From a virus: 59,908 bases of DNA. The translations under genes and the position numbers were made by a program. A model generated the notes under the pieces. The model did not search any database and was not told where the DNA came from. It was given only the letters and a program-made list of their open reading frames with translations. This document shows, in pieces, positions 46,186 through 55,616 of this stretch; position 1 is the stretch's first letter; every line of letters starts with the position of its first letter. The stretch covers positions 1-59,908 of the IMG/VR virus record IMGVR_UViG_3300004805_000007; one strand, 5' to 3'.

Positions 46186-48258
46186 ATGCCCTTACAAAAA
46201 CTGTTGCTCAAGCCGGGGGTGAACCGGGAAAACACTCGGTACACCAACGAGGGTGGGTGGTATGAGTCTGACAAGGTTCGGTTTCGTCAAGGCACGCCCG
46301 AAAAGATAGGCGGTTGGCAGCGTATTTCTGCGGCCACATTTGCGGGCGTTTGCCGTTCTTTATGGAACTGGGTAACGCTTGGCGCACAAAACTTGCTGGG
46401 CGTTGGTACAAACTCTAAGTTCTATATTGAGAACGGCGGGTTTTACTACGACATCACCCCGGTCCGCGCAGAACACACCCTGACCAACCCGTTCACTACC
46501 AATGGCACAACTACAGTGCTTGTGACGGACGCATCAAACCAAGCCCTCAATGGGGATTACGTAACTTTCTATGGCGGTACTGCGGTAGGCGGACAGACTA
46601 TTTTGGGTGAGTACAAAATTTCGGTACTTACAGGCAACACCTACAACATTACCATTTCCGCAGCCGCTACAGCCGCTACTGGCGGAGGTACGGTCTACGC
46701 TGTATACCAAATCAATATTGGCCCTTCCTACGCCGCACCGCTTTCTGGTTGGGGTGCAAGTACTTGGGGGTCAGGCACATGGGGAATTGGTACTTCCTCC
46801 ACGGATGCAATGCGTATTTGGAACCAGATTAACTGGGGCCAAAACTTGGTATACGGCCCTCGCGGCGGGCCGATGTATTACTGGGATGCGACGATTGGTT
46901 TGCGTAACAGTGAGGTATCTTTGTCCATTGCAACCCCTTGTGTAATGACAACGACGATCACCCTTGCAGACAAAACCCCAATTACGTTTACAACGACAGG
47001 CGCACTGCCTACCGGTTTGCTGCCGGGGGTTACCTACTATCTAAAGTATGTGACTGCTACAACCTACAATCTTGCTACTACTGCGGGCGGCTCATCCATT
47101 AACACTTCGGGCTCACAGTCAGGCGCTCAGTTTATTTCTTCACGGGGCATGCTGCTCTCACAGCTTCCCAACTCAGACGGCTATTGCCCGCTGTACCAAA
47201 ACACGTTTACCGTGTCTGATGCCAGCCGGTTCTTGCTTGTGTTTGGTACTAACGATTACGACAGTTCCATTCTTGATCCTATGCTAATTCGTTGGTCAGA
47301 TCAAGAATCGTTGACCACATGGTTTCCAGCAATTACCAATCAAGCAGGTAGTGTTCGACTATCCCATGGATCCAAAATCGTTACGACCTTGCAAAGTCGC
47401 CAAGAGATTGTGGTGTGGACAGACCAGTCTTTGTACTCCCTTCAATACCTCGGTCCGCCCTATGTCTGGGGTTCTCAGCTTCTTGCAGACAACGTGTCTA
47501 TCGCTGGCCCCAATGCAGCCGCTATGGCATCGGGCGTTACCTATTGGATGGGCGTTGACAAGTTTTATAAATATGATGGCCGGGCACAGACTTTGCGCTG
47601 TGATCTGCGTCAATACATTTATGAAAACATCAACATGCTGCAATTTGACCAAGTATTTGCCAGCACCAATGAAGGCTTCAACGAAGTCTGGTTTTTCTAT
47701 TGTTCTCAAGCCAGCAACACAGTGGATAGGTATGTTATCTATAACTATGCCGAGGACATTTGGCAATATGGCACGATGGCACGTACAGCTTGGTTAGATA
47801 CCGGCTTGCGCAATTATCCCATCGCAGCTACCTACAGCAATAACATTGTCTACCATGAATACGGCGTGGATGACAACGAAACGGCAACTACGCTTGCTAT
47901 CACAGCATCCATAGTCTCTTCCCAGTACGACATTGGGGATGGGCACAATTTTGCTTTTGTGTATCGTATGCTGCCAGATATAACTTTCCGTGGCTCTACT
48001 TCTGGTACAACCCCCGCCGTTACAATGTACCTACAAGGATTGGCCAACTCAGGTTCTGGGGTTACTCAATCGGCAAGTGCCCCCGTTGCCTATACAGGCC
48101 CTGCTCCGGCGGTCATCAACGTCGATGAATTTACGGGGCAGATATATACCCGGGTTCGTGGGCGGCAAATGCAGATGCAGATTACTTCCAACACAATTGG
48201 TACACAATGGCAACTTGGCGCTCCCCGTATTGACATCAGGGCGGATGGGCGCAGGTAA
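46186..48258 (+). CDS. Tail stabilisation/hub protein
   Basis: 690 residues. Starts with RENTRYTNEGGWYESDKVRFRQGTPEKIGGWQR, a signature of large podovirus tail proteins (annotated as stabilisation or tail-hub proteins, P22 gp10-like). The rest is beta-rich, with ARTAWLDTGLRNYPIAATYSNNIVYHEYG. No enzyme motif. It should lie in the tail below the adaptors. Confidence 0.7.
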   Translation: MPLQKLLLKPGVNRENTRYTNEGGWYESDKVRFRQGTPEKIGGWQRISAATFAGVCRSLWNWVTLGAQNLLGVGTNSKFYIENGGFYYDITPVRAEHTLTNPFTTNGTTTVLVTDASNQALNGDYVTFYGGTAVGGQTILGEYKISVLTGNTYNITISAAATAATGGGTVYAVYQINIGPSYAAPLSGWGASTWGSGTWGIGTSSTDAMRIWNQINWGQNLVYGPRGGPMYYWDATIGLRNSEVSLSIATPCVMTTTITLADKTPITFTTTGALPTGLLPGVTYYLKYVTATTYNLATTAGGSSINTSGSQSGAQFISSRGMLLSQLPNSDGYCPLYQNTFTVSDASRFLLVFGTNDYDSSILDPMLIRWSDQESLTTWFPAITNQAGSVRLSHGSKIVTTLQSRQEIVVWTDQSLYSLQYLGPPYVWGSQLLADNVSIAGPNAAAMASGVTYWMGVDKFYKYDGRAQTLRCDLRQYIYENINMLQFDQVFASTNEGFNEVWFFYCSQASNTVDRYVIYNYAEDIWQYGTMARTAWLDTGLRNYPIAATYSNNIVYHEYGVDDNETATTLAITASIVSSQYDIGDGHNFAFVYRMLPDITFRGSTSGTTPAVTMYLQGLANSGSGVTQSASAPVAYTGPAPAVINVDEFTGQIYTRVRGRQMQMQITSNTIGTQWQLGAPRIDIRADGRR

Positions 48259-48560
48259 TGGCACAGAAAAATGTAGTCGCTCCAAAATTCCCTGCTGCAA
48301 TAGGGGATAAATATGACCCGGCGCTTATAAATCAGATAACGAACGTACTACGTCTGTACTTCAACCAGCTAGATAACGCTGGGCCAATAACAGCCGCCAC
48401 ACAGCGTAACGGAGCGGATATTGTGTCAGGACTAAGCTTTTTTCCTACGGGGAAAACAACATCTCCCAGTTTGCCTACTCAAGCCGATTTAGCCAATTTA
48501 AGGGTTGGTGATATCTACTACGATACCTCTGCCGGTAACGTGTTAAAAGTAAAAACATAA
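48258..48560 (+). CDS. Conserved small virion-region protein
   Basis: 100 residues. LINQITNVLRLYFNQLDNAGPITAATQRNG and NLRVGDIYYDTSAGNVLKVKT are found in small proteins after the tail-hub gene in related phages. Start overlaps the previous stop (TAATGG). Function unknown. Confidence 0.65.
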   Translation: MAQKNVVAPKFPAAIGDKYDPALINQITNVLRLYFNQLDNAGPITAATQRNGADIVSGLSFFPTGKTTSPSLPTQADLANLRVGDIYYDTSAGNVLKVKT

Positions 48561-48577
48561 GCCCCTACGTGATATTA

Positions 48578-48606
48578 TTTGTACACTTTTAGCCTAAGGA
48601 ATAGCC
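48578..48606 (+). promoter_or_regulatory. Possible promoter for internal virion genes
   Basis: ATTTGTACACTTTT: the -10-like TACACT (48582-48587) is preceded by TTG, as at 2871-2879 (TTGTACACT). No good -35. TAAGGAATAGCC (48595-48606) is the ribosome-binding site. Confidence 0.35.
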
Positions 48607-50874
48607 ATGGCAACAGCACCAGATCAAGGGATCATGTCCCTACCCCAAGCGGAACAAGCTCCGCCGCCTCAATTAAGTCTTAATGAGTCTTATGGTGCGG
48701 TGCAGCAGGGCCTGCAAAATGCCAGCCCAGATGCATCCAAGGCAGTCAATGACACGTTGGACAAACTGGCCCCGATGCTCGATCAGTTGGATGATAAGAC
48801 ATTGGATATGCTCTTGCAGCTCATTCAGTACTTGATGGATCATGAGAAAGAGTACCCGCAACTAATTGCCCAGCTTGCTCAAAAGGGTGCATTCCCAGAA
48901 GGTACGTTTCCTGAGCAGTATGACCCTCAGTTCTTGTCCACTTTTGGCATGATGATCATGCACGCGCAACAAGCGCGTAGCGCGGCCCCCGCTCCTTCCC
49001 CCGAGATGACCCCTCCGGCGACCATGGCCCGGGGCGGCATTGCTGAAGCTGCGCGAACCGTGGCCCGTCAAGGACGGGGCCAAGACAGCATGTTGGCCCA
49101 CATCACTCCACGGGAAGCCAGTATCTTGCGCTCCCATGGCGGCATGGGCACGATGAACCCCAACACAGGCCTTCCAGAATTTGGTTTCTTTGATTTTGTA
49201 GGCGACTTCTTCAAAGGCGTGGGCGATGCAATTGGCAATGTAGTCAAGGGCGTAGTCAATGTCGTCAAAGACGTTGTATCCAGCCCCATTGGCAAGATAC
49301 TGGGAACTATTGCGTTGGCCACGTTCCTCGGCCCAGCAGGGATGGGGCTGGTTAGTTCAACGCTGGCTTTGCCCCTTGCTTCGGCAGGCGTAACACTGCT
49401 TGGCGGAGGAGATCTTAAAGATGCCCTGATCAGCGGCGCAACGGCCTATTTTGGCGCTCCGGGCGGCGTGGTTTCTGACTTTGTCGGCAGCTTTGGCGGC
49501 GTGATGACCAACACCGCTGTCAACGCAGCGGTATCCGCTGGCCTCGTAGGCACGGGCGCAGGCTTGCTACAAGGTAAATCCTTGGCCGATTCTGTCAAGA
49601 ATGGTTTGGTTGCTGGCGCGATTGGCGGCGGCATGGCGGCGTTGCCTTCCTTTACTGGAGGGCAGGGGAAAGTTGCCGAAACTAGTACTGGTCAGATGGG
49701 GGCCGAGGGAGCCAGTAACCCCTTAATTGCAAAAACAGGAACTCAAGATTTTGCTACCAATCTTTCCAATGATGGAAATCAAGTTGCGGCTTTACAAGGC
49801 CCGAATGGAGCTAATCAAGTTGTTGCTGCCGAAGTGCCTTTGCCTATAAGACCCGGGCAGCAAACTTCCGGGCCTTATCAAACTCCCCGCGATTTTCAAA
49901 TGCCCACAAGGCCCGGACAAGAAATGATGTCCATGCCAAATTCCGGGGCTGAAAATGTTCAAGGTGTAGCTGCTCCAGAGACTTTAAGTTCACCGACTCA
50001 AAGTAATGATTTCAAAATGCCCACAAGACCCGGGCAGCAGACTTCCGGGCCTGCCGAAGCTGGGACAAGCTTTATGGATAAAGCATCCGGCATGTTTGAT
50101 AAAGCAAAAGAGTTTTACAATGAAAATCTATCTCCGGCTGGTATTAAGCAGGCAGGGATGGGAGCGGCGGAAGAGGCAGGTAATGCAGCATTAAGCCGGT
50201 TGCCTGCAAATGCCCCTGATGCTCTTAGAACAGCGGCCTATCAAAAAGCCTATGACGCAGCCATGCCCGGTATGCTTCAAACATATGGCCCGTTGGCAGG
50301 GGCAGGTATTGCTGGCCTAGCCCTGACCGGTGGATTTGACGTAAAGCCCGTGCAACTCACCGCTGAACAGCAGGCTATGCAGGATCAAATAGCCGCTGAA
50401 AGGGCTGATCTGGCTGCAAATCCCGGTAAATGGTATAGCAAAAACCTAAAGGGGGTTACTTACGATAGTAGAGGAGTGCCGATTTCAAGTAAGCCCTACG
50501 ATCCTTCAGCGGGCCTGCCAAGCTCCTTGGTTCCCGCCACGCCTCGTCCATCCTATTTACCGGCTATGCAGCAGCCGTACAATACGTCAGCAGTCTCTTC
50601 CGACTTGAACCAGTACATGTACAAGCCGCCAGCTAAAAAAGCAATGGGCGGGGGCATCGGTTCTTTGGGCACTGGCGGTTATCCTCGCAAAACGGGGGCT
50701 ATTGCTGGACCGGGGACCGCGACTTCTGACTCCATACCGGCCATGTTGTCAGACGGTGAATTCGTTATGACGGCAAAAGCCGTACGTGGCGCAGGCAAAG
50801 GTAGCAGATTAGCTGGGGCGAAGAAGATGTACGCCCTTATGCACCAACTTGAGCGCAATGCGTCACGGAGTTAA
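48607..50874 (+). CDS. Large internal virion protein 1
   Basis: 755 residues. Acidic helical N-terminus; residues ~195-325 are hydrophobic and Gly/Ala-rich (KILGTIALATFLGPAGMGLVSSTLALPLASAGVTLLGG...), able to cross a membrane; a linker repeats MPTRPGQ(Q/E) two or three times; the C-terminus SDSIPAMLSDGEFVMTAKAVRGAG is a motif of podovirus internal or ejected proteins. A membrane-interacting ejection protein is the likely role. Confidence 0.65.
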   Translation: MATAPDQGIMSLPQAEQAPPPQLSLNESYGAVQQGLQNASPDASKAVNDTLDKLAPMLDQLDDKTLDMLLQLIQYLMDHEKEYPQLIAQLAQKGAFPEGTFPEQYDPQFLSTFGMMIMHAQQARSAAPAPSPEMTPPATMARGGIAEAARTVARQGRGQDSMLAHITPREASILRSHGGMGTMNPNTGLPEFGFFDFVGDFFKGVGDAIGNVVKGVVNVVKDVVSSPIGKILGTIALATFLGPAGMGLVSSTLALPLASAGVTLLGGGDLKDALISGATAYFGAPGGVVSDFVGSFGGVMTNTAVNAAVSAGLVGTGAGLLQGKSLADSVKNGLVAGAIGGGMAALPSFTGGQGKVAETSTGQMGAEGASNPLIAKTGTQDFATNLSNDGNQVAALQGPNGANQVVAAEVPLPIRPGQQTSGPYQTPRDFQMPTRPGQEMMSMPNSGAENVQGVAAPETLSSPTQSNDFKMPTRPGQQTSGPAEAGTSFMDKASGMFDKAKEFYNENLSPAGIKQAGMGAAEEAGNAALSRLPANAPDALRTAAYQKAYDAAMPGMLQTYGPLAGAGIAGLALTGGFDVKPVQLTAEQQAMQDQIAAERADLAANPGKWYSKNLKGVTYDSRGVPISSKPYDPSAGLPSSLVPATPRPSYLPAMQQPYNTSAVSSDLNQYMYKPPAKKAMGGGIGSLGTGGYPRKTGAIAGPGTATSDSIPAMLSDGEFVMTAKAVRGAGKGSRLAGAKKMYALMHQLERNASRS

Positions 50875-50876
50875 AT

Positions 50877-52799
50877 ATGGCAGATACTTCCTACCAATAT
50901 GTGTCCGAATCGCCGGACATAGCGGCGGCTAAAAAAGCCTTAATGGAGGAGGCTAATCTTCTTCCATCACCTCAGTTAGCGAATTATCAGGTTGCAGGGA
51001 TGCAGCCTGAGCAACAGGCAGCGATGGACCTTGGCCTGCAAGGCATTGGGGCATACCAGCCCTATCTTGCCAATGCTGCTGCTTCGGCCACACAAGGAGC
51101 AGGAAACTTAGGGGAAGCCACCGACATCCTACGTGGCGCGGATACCCGCAATCAGTTTTCTGCTGGCCAAGCTGCCTTAAATGCTGCGGGAACTGCTGCT
51201 GGGAATATTGGGCAATATGCCAATCAAGCAGGCGCGGGCCTTGGGAATATTTCGGCAGGCATTGGAGCAATTAACACTGCACAAAATTTGGCCGCACAAT
51301 CGGTCAACCAGCCCGGATTTGGTCAAGCAGCAGGGAGTTTGGATTACGCTTCTAAGGTAGCGCAGCAAGCGGGGCCATCTAATTTTGCTGCCTCAGGTAC
51401 TTTGCTGGGTAGCGGCCTAAATCGAAACGAAGCTGCGGTGCAGCAGGCTCAGCAAGCAGCAAATCAATCCGGGTTTAACCAAGGGATTATGTCTTTGCAG
51501 CAAGGTGCGCAACAGGCACAACAAGCAGCAAAGTTAGGGGCTGCCCCCACTGCCACTGCACAGCAGGCAGGCCCTGCACAACAGGTAACCACACAAAGCT
51601 TTGCCCAACCCGGTTCCGCTGATGCGTACATGTCGCCGTACATGCAAAGCGTGGTGGACATTCAAAAACGTGAAGCTGCGCGGCAATCCGGTATCCAAGG
51701 TACTCAGCAGCAAGCGCAAGCTGCGCAAGCTGGCGCTTTTGGCGGTGGGCGCGATGCTATCATGCGTGCGGAACGTGAACGTAATCTTGGCCAACAAATG
51801 GGCGATATCCAAGCCCAAGGATCGCAGGCCGCATATCAACAAGCCCAGCAGCAATTTAACGCTGAGCAGCAGGCACGTTTGGCCGCTCAACAGTCCAACC
51901 AACAAGCTGGGGTGCAGACTAATCTTGCCAACTTAAATGCTGGGCAGCAAACTGAATTGGCAAATCAAGCAATGAAAGGCCAGTACGGCCTCGCGCAGGG
52001 GCAGATGGGCCTCAACGCAGCCAACCTACAACAAAACGTCGGCCAAGCGCAATTGGCGGCGGCAGGGCAGCAAGGACAACTTGGTCTTGCTGCGGCGCAG
52101 CAACAGTTTCAAGCAGCAGGCTACGATGCCAACACGGCCATGCAAATGGCGCAACTGCAACAAACGCAACAGCAGCAAGCATTGCAGCAGTCCCAAGCTA
52201 TGCAGGGTATTGGATCGTTGCAAGGGCAACTTGCAGGGCAACAAGGGGGCATGCAACAAAATGCTGCCAACATCATTGGCAATCTTGGGAACCAACAAGC
52301 AGGCCTTGCAGGGCTCAATGCCAGTATTGCAGGCCAACAGGCCGGTATCCTCGGTCAGCAATCACAGGCCCAACAGGCTCTTGGCCAAGGCATCGGAAAC
52401 TTGGCTGCACAGCAGTTTGGTATTGGTAGTCAAATGGCGCAGGGCATCGGCTCGTTGGGCACGCAACTTGGAAATATTGGAACGCAGCAAGCAGCATTGG
52501 GACAAGGCGCACAAGCCATGGGCCAAGCCGATGTCAGCCAGTTGTATAACATGGGTGCGTTGCAGCAGAAGCAAGATCAAGCAGTGTTGGATGCCAATCG
52601 TGTCAATGCAAATCAAATTGCTCTACAGGATCAACAAAAGCTTGCTTTTAAATCCGACATTTACAAGGGTGCGCCTTCTTCGCAGATGGCAATGACACAG
52701 CAAACGCAAGCAGCGCCAAGCCCATTTCAACAAATTGCAGGGCTAGGCACGGGCCTCGTTTCAGGGGCAGCGGCAGGTGCAAAAGCAGGACTGTTCTAA
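50877..52799 (+). CDS. Large Gln/Ala-rich internal virion protein 2
   Basis: 640 residues. Roughly one residue in five is Gln (by eye), with Ala and Gly making most of the rest (QQAQAAQAGAFGGGRDAIM, LGQQMGDIQAQGSQAAYQQA). YMSPYMQSVVDIQKREAARQ in the middle is a conserved spot in phage proteins of this kind. Predicted almost wholly helical, rod-like. Between two other internal proteins, so it probably forms part of the ejected inner core. Confidence 0.65.
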   Translation: MADTSYQYVSESPDIAAAKKALMEEANLLPSPQLANYQVAGMQPEQQAAMDLGLQGIGAYQPYLANAAASATQGAGNLGEATDILRGADTRNQFSAGQAALNAAGTAAGNIGQYANQAGAGLGNISAGIGAINTAQNLAAQSVNQPGFGQAAGSLDYASKVAQQAGPSNFAASGTLLGSGLNRNEAAVQQAQQAANQSGFNQGIMSLQQGAQQAQQAAKLGAAPTATAQQAGPAQQVTTQSFAQPGSADAYMSPYMQSVVDIQKREAARQSGIQGTQQQAQAAQAGAFGGGRDAIMRAERERNLGQQMGDIQAQGSQAAYQQAQQQFNAEQQARLAAQQSNQQAGVQTNLANLNAGQQTELANQAMKGQYGLAQGQMGLNAANLQQNVGQAQLAAAGQQGQLGLAAAQQQFQAAGYDANTAMQMAQLQQTQQQQALQQSQAMQGIGSLQGQLAGQQGGMQQNAANIIGNLGNQQAGLAGLNASIAGQQAGILGQQSQAQQALGQGIGNLAAQQFGIGSQMAQGIGSLGTQLGNIGTQQAALGQGAQAMGQADVSQLYNMGALQQKQDQAVLDANRVNANQIALQDQQKLAFKSDIYKGAPSSQMAMTQQTQAAPSPFQQIAGLGTGLVSGAAAGAKAGLF

Positions 52800-52805
52800 G
52801 GAATC

Positions 52806-55616
52806 ATGATGAAAAACGATGTTTTAAAGCGGTCAATGTTTTCTACGCCTATGACCAAGGCGGCTAAGTCTTCAGGCATCATGGCCGGATTCAGTGATTC
52901 TGATATGCAGGATATGGCTCCGCCTGAGCAAGATACGATGCCTTCCATGGCCCGTACTCCTCAGAATCCAGAGATCCTGATGAACAACCTTCGCGGAGAC
53001 ATGCGCTCGATTGATGCCCGCCGCCAAGAGCTTGCTCTGATGGTTGGCGAGGACGCAGCAGATGAAACTCCTCCTGAAGTACTTGCAATGCTGCAAATGC
53101 AGCTTGGACAACAGCCGCAAGCACAGGGTATTGGCGCACTTCCCCAAAGCGCCGGTATGCAGCCTCCTCCCATGCCCGGGGCTCCCCCAACGGGTGCTGG
53201 TATGCCTCAAGGTGCTATGCCACCCGATCAAGGTGCTATGCCACCCCAAGGAGCCATGCCCCCGGGCATGGAGAGTGCTGGCCCTTTACCGCAGGGCGGT
53301 AGTCCCGCCCCACAAGGTTTTGCAGATGGCGGCTCAGTAAGCGGCGGCGGAAATATTGATTTGCACATCCCAATTGACATTGGCGGTGGAGCAGGGGGCA
53401 GCGGACAATTTGGAAATCTTCAAACCGACTTGCAGGGCGGTTACGGAGCAGGCGCTGGCCAACCTTCTCCTTTAATTTTCCCACAAGGGGGCGCAGGTCT
53501 TGGTGGCCTGTTTGGCCAATCCAATAATCAGTCTCAGGATGATTTTGTACAAAAACTTACGGAAGCATTGGGCAAACAACAGCCTATGCTTGGAGCTAAT
53601 AATCCATATCAACAACAGGTATTTGGGCTGCAACCGCAAGGGGCACAGGCGCAGCAGCCTGCCCCCTCAATGTTTTCCCATGGCGGTTCCGTAGAGCCGC
53701 CGACCTCGGACGGCATGCCTCCAATGCATGCGTTTATGGGCGCACTTGCAGCGCCTGCTACTCGCGCTGCTCAATTTATACAGGGCGTAGGAGCGCGGGC
53801 CGTGCCTTACTTACAGGAAGCCAATGCCGCACTGGGGCGCACATTTATGCAGCCCAGCATGACCCAGCCTTTCCTAGAAAATATTCGCGGAGCGGGCGGG
53901 CGCTACACGGCGGAACAAATCAACCGTGGCGGTGACCTAATTTATCCTACCCTGACGCAGGGTGTAGCTCAAGGCGCCTCAGCGTTGGCCAGCCAGTATC
54001 CAACGGCGGCGAAAGCTTTGGGGGCAGTGACAGCAGGTGCTGGTGCAATTGGTTCGGCCATGGGTTTATCGGGGGAAGAGTCAACTCCCTTGAGCCCCGA
54101 GGATCAAGCACGGTATGACCAGACGCAAGCAGCCATGGCAGAGGTCAATTCACCAATGAATACAGGAAAGAATCCGCGCTATAAGCAACCGGATTTTAAT
54201 CCCAAGGGCGTGGGGCCACGCAGCCAAGCGGCGCAAATGCTTCAGTATGAAAAAGCAAATGATACGCAAGATAGTAGCGTTGCCCGTGCTTTTACTGACA
54301 CCGATGTGCCCGAAAGCGATGTGTCTTCTTTTATCAATCAAAAACTAGCTGCAAGCGATGCAAAAGCAGCAGCGGGCGAAGGCGATACCACTCAGAAAGA
54401 CATCAAGGATGTGGCCCAGTCTCGTCTTGACCGCATAAAAAACCTTCGAGGTGATTATCAGGGTCTATACCGTGAACTGCTGGGTGGCGATAGCGAAGAT
54501 GCAAAGATGAATGCTTTGCTGCTTTTGTCCAATGCTGGATTTAAGTTTGCGGGCAGTAAAGCTCCCACCGCAGCCATGGCTTTAAGTGAAGCAGGCAGTG
54601 ATGTCGTCAAAGGCTTTGCATCCATCGTAGCTCAGCAACGTGAGCGTCAGTTAAAGGTGGATACCGCAGCGTTATCTCAAGCTATCACCGATGTAGATTC
54701 TCAAGACAAGTACGCTCAGGCCGTCAAACTTCAAATGCTCAAAGGTGATTACGAGCTTATTAAAGAAGAGTACAAAAATGGCGGAACCAAGCTTGAAGAT
54801 GCAGGCCTTGGTGGTCGTAATGCAATATCAAGACGTACCGGTAGTTTTGAAAAGTTTGGAATTGACCCCAATGATCCTGCCGTCACTTCTGCTATTACGA
54901 GCCCGTACACTCTAAACCCCACGGACAATCCTTTTGTCCGTAACATGGGCCAAGCGCCTACAGCGGTAGTGACTGATAAGGAAAGCCGATTGAAGCTGGG
55001 GCAAGCGTTGTCCGCAATTGACAACAACTTGAACACGATTGGCCAGATGAAGAACACCGTGGCAAATGCCTATTCTCCGGGCACATGGGTATCCAATAAG
55101 GTCAACAACATCTTTGTTCCTGTGAGCGGAGGCTTGCTTAAGCCTAACTTCAACACTGCCGATGCTGCTACCAAATTGCGCTCTGGATTTACTTCCGTGG
55201 CCAAGGGCTCCGCTGCTGCACAGGATACGGGACGTGTAGCCGTTCAACAACAAGAATGGGAGCAGAATAATCTTGCTGCCTTACAAGATCCAACAGCGTT
55301 CTTTAGCAACCCTGAAATTGCAGCAATAACGCTCAATTCTTTGGAGGCTACGCAGCGCAATGCACGTCAGTCTATCTTGACCCAGCTTGGGTACGAGAAG
55401 AACAACTATGTCATGGATACGCCCAATATCGGCACGAAGAACGATCCTTTTGTCATCCCAACTGACAAGGATTCCCAGCAATCGATGTTCACGTTCCTTG
55501 GAAGCACGATTGGTAAAACTACCAACCCGAACGCTTTGATCTACCTTAAGATGCCAAATGGGAATGTCAATGCGTTCAAGCCTGCACAACTGCAAGGTCT
55601 CATGGGGACTAAATAA
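52806..55616 (+). CDS. Large internal virion protein 3
   Basis: 936 residues. N-terminal ~60 residues, then a Pro/Met/Gln-rich disordered stretch (residues ~90-175), a Gly-rich FADGGSVSGGG segment, MFSHGGSVEPPTSDGMP, an Ala-rich helix region, and a helical C-terminal half with LNTIGQMKNTVANAYSPGTWVSNKVNNIF. No catalytic residues recognised. Ribosome-binding site TAAGGAATC before ATGATG. Inferred to be ejected or internal. Confidence 0.6.
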   Translation: MMKNDVLKRSMFSTPMTKAAKSSGIMAGFSDSDMQDMAPPEQDTMPSMARTPQNPEILMNNLRGDMRSIDARRQELALMVGEDAADETPPEVLAMLQMQLGQQPQAQGIGALPQSAGMQPPPMPGAPPTGAGMPQGAMPPDQGAMPPQGAMPPGMESAGPLPQGGSPAPQGFADGGSVSGGGNIDLHIPIDIGGGAGGSGQFGNLQTDLQGGYGAGAGQPSPLIFPQGGAGLGGLFGQSNNQSQDDFVQKLTEALGKQQPMLGANNPYQQQVFGLQPQGAQAQQPAPSMFSHGGSVEPPTSDGMPPMHAFMGALAAPATRAAQFIQGVGARAVPYLQEANAALGRTFMQPSMTQPFLENIRGAGGRYTAEQINRGGDLIYPTLTQGVAQGASALASQYPTAAKALGAVTAGAGAIGSAMGLSGEESTPLSPEDQARYDQTQAAMAEVNSPMNTGKNPRYKQPDFNPKGVGPRSQAAQMLQYEKANDTQDSSVARAFTDTDVPESDVSSFINQKLAASDAKAAAGEGDTTQKDIKDVAQSRLDRIKNLRGDYQGLYRELLGGDSEDAKMNALLLLSNAGFKFAGSKAPTAAMALSEAGSDVVKGFASIVAQQRERQLKVDTAALSQAITDVDSQDKYAQAVKLQMLKGDYELIKEEYKNGGTKLEDAGLGGRNAISRRTGSFEKFGIDPNDPAVTSAITSPYTLNPTDNPFVRNMGQAPTAVVTDKESRLKLGQALSAIDNNLNTIGQMKNTVANAYSPGTWVSNKVNNIFVPVSGGLLKPNFNTADAATKLRSGFTSVAKGSAAAQDTGRVAVQQQEWEQNNLAALQDPTAFFSNPEIAAITLNSLEATQRNARQSILTQLGYEKNNYVMDTPNIGTKNDPFVIPTDKDSQQSMFTFLGSTIGKTTNPNALIYLKMPNGNVNAFKPAQLQGLMGTK

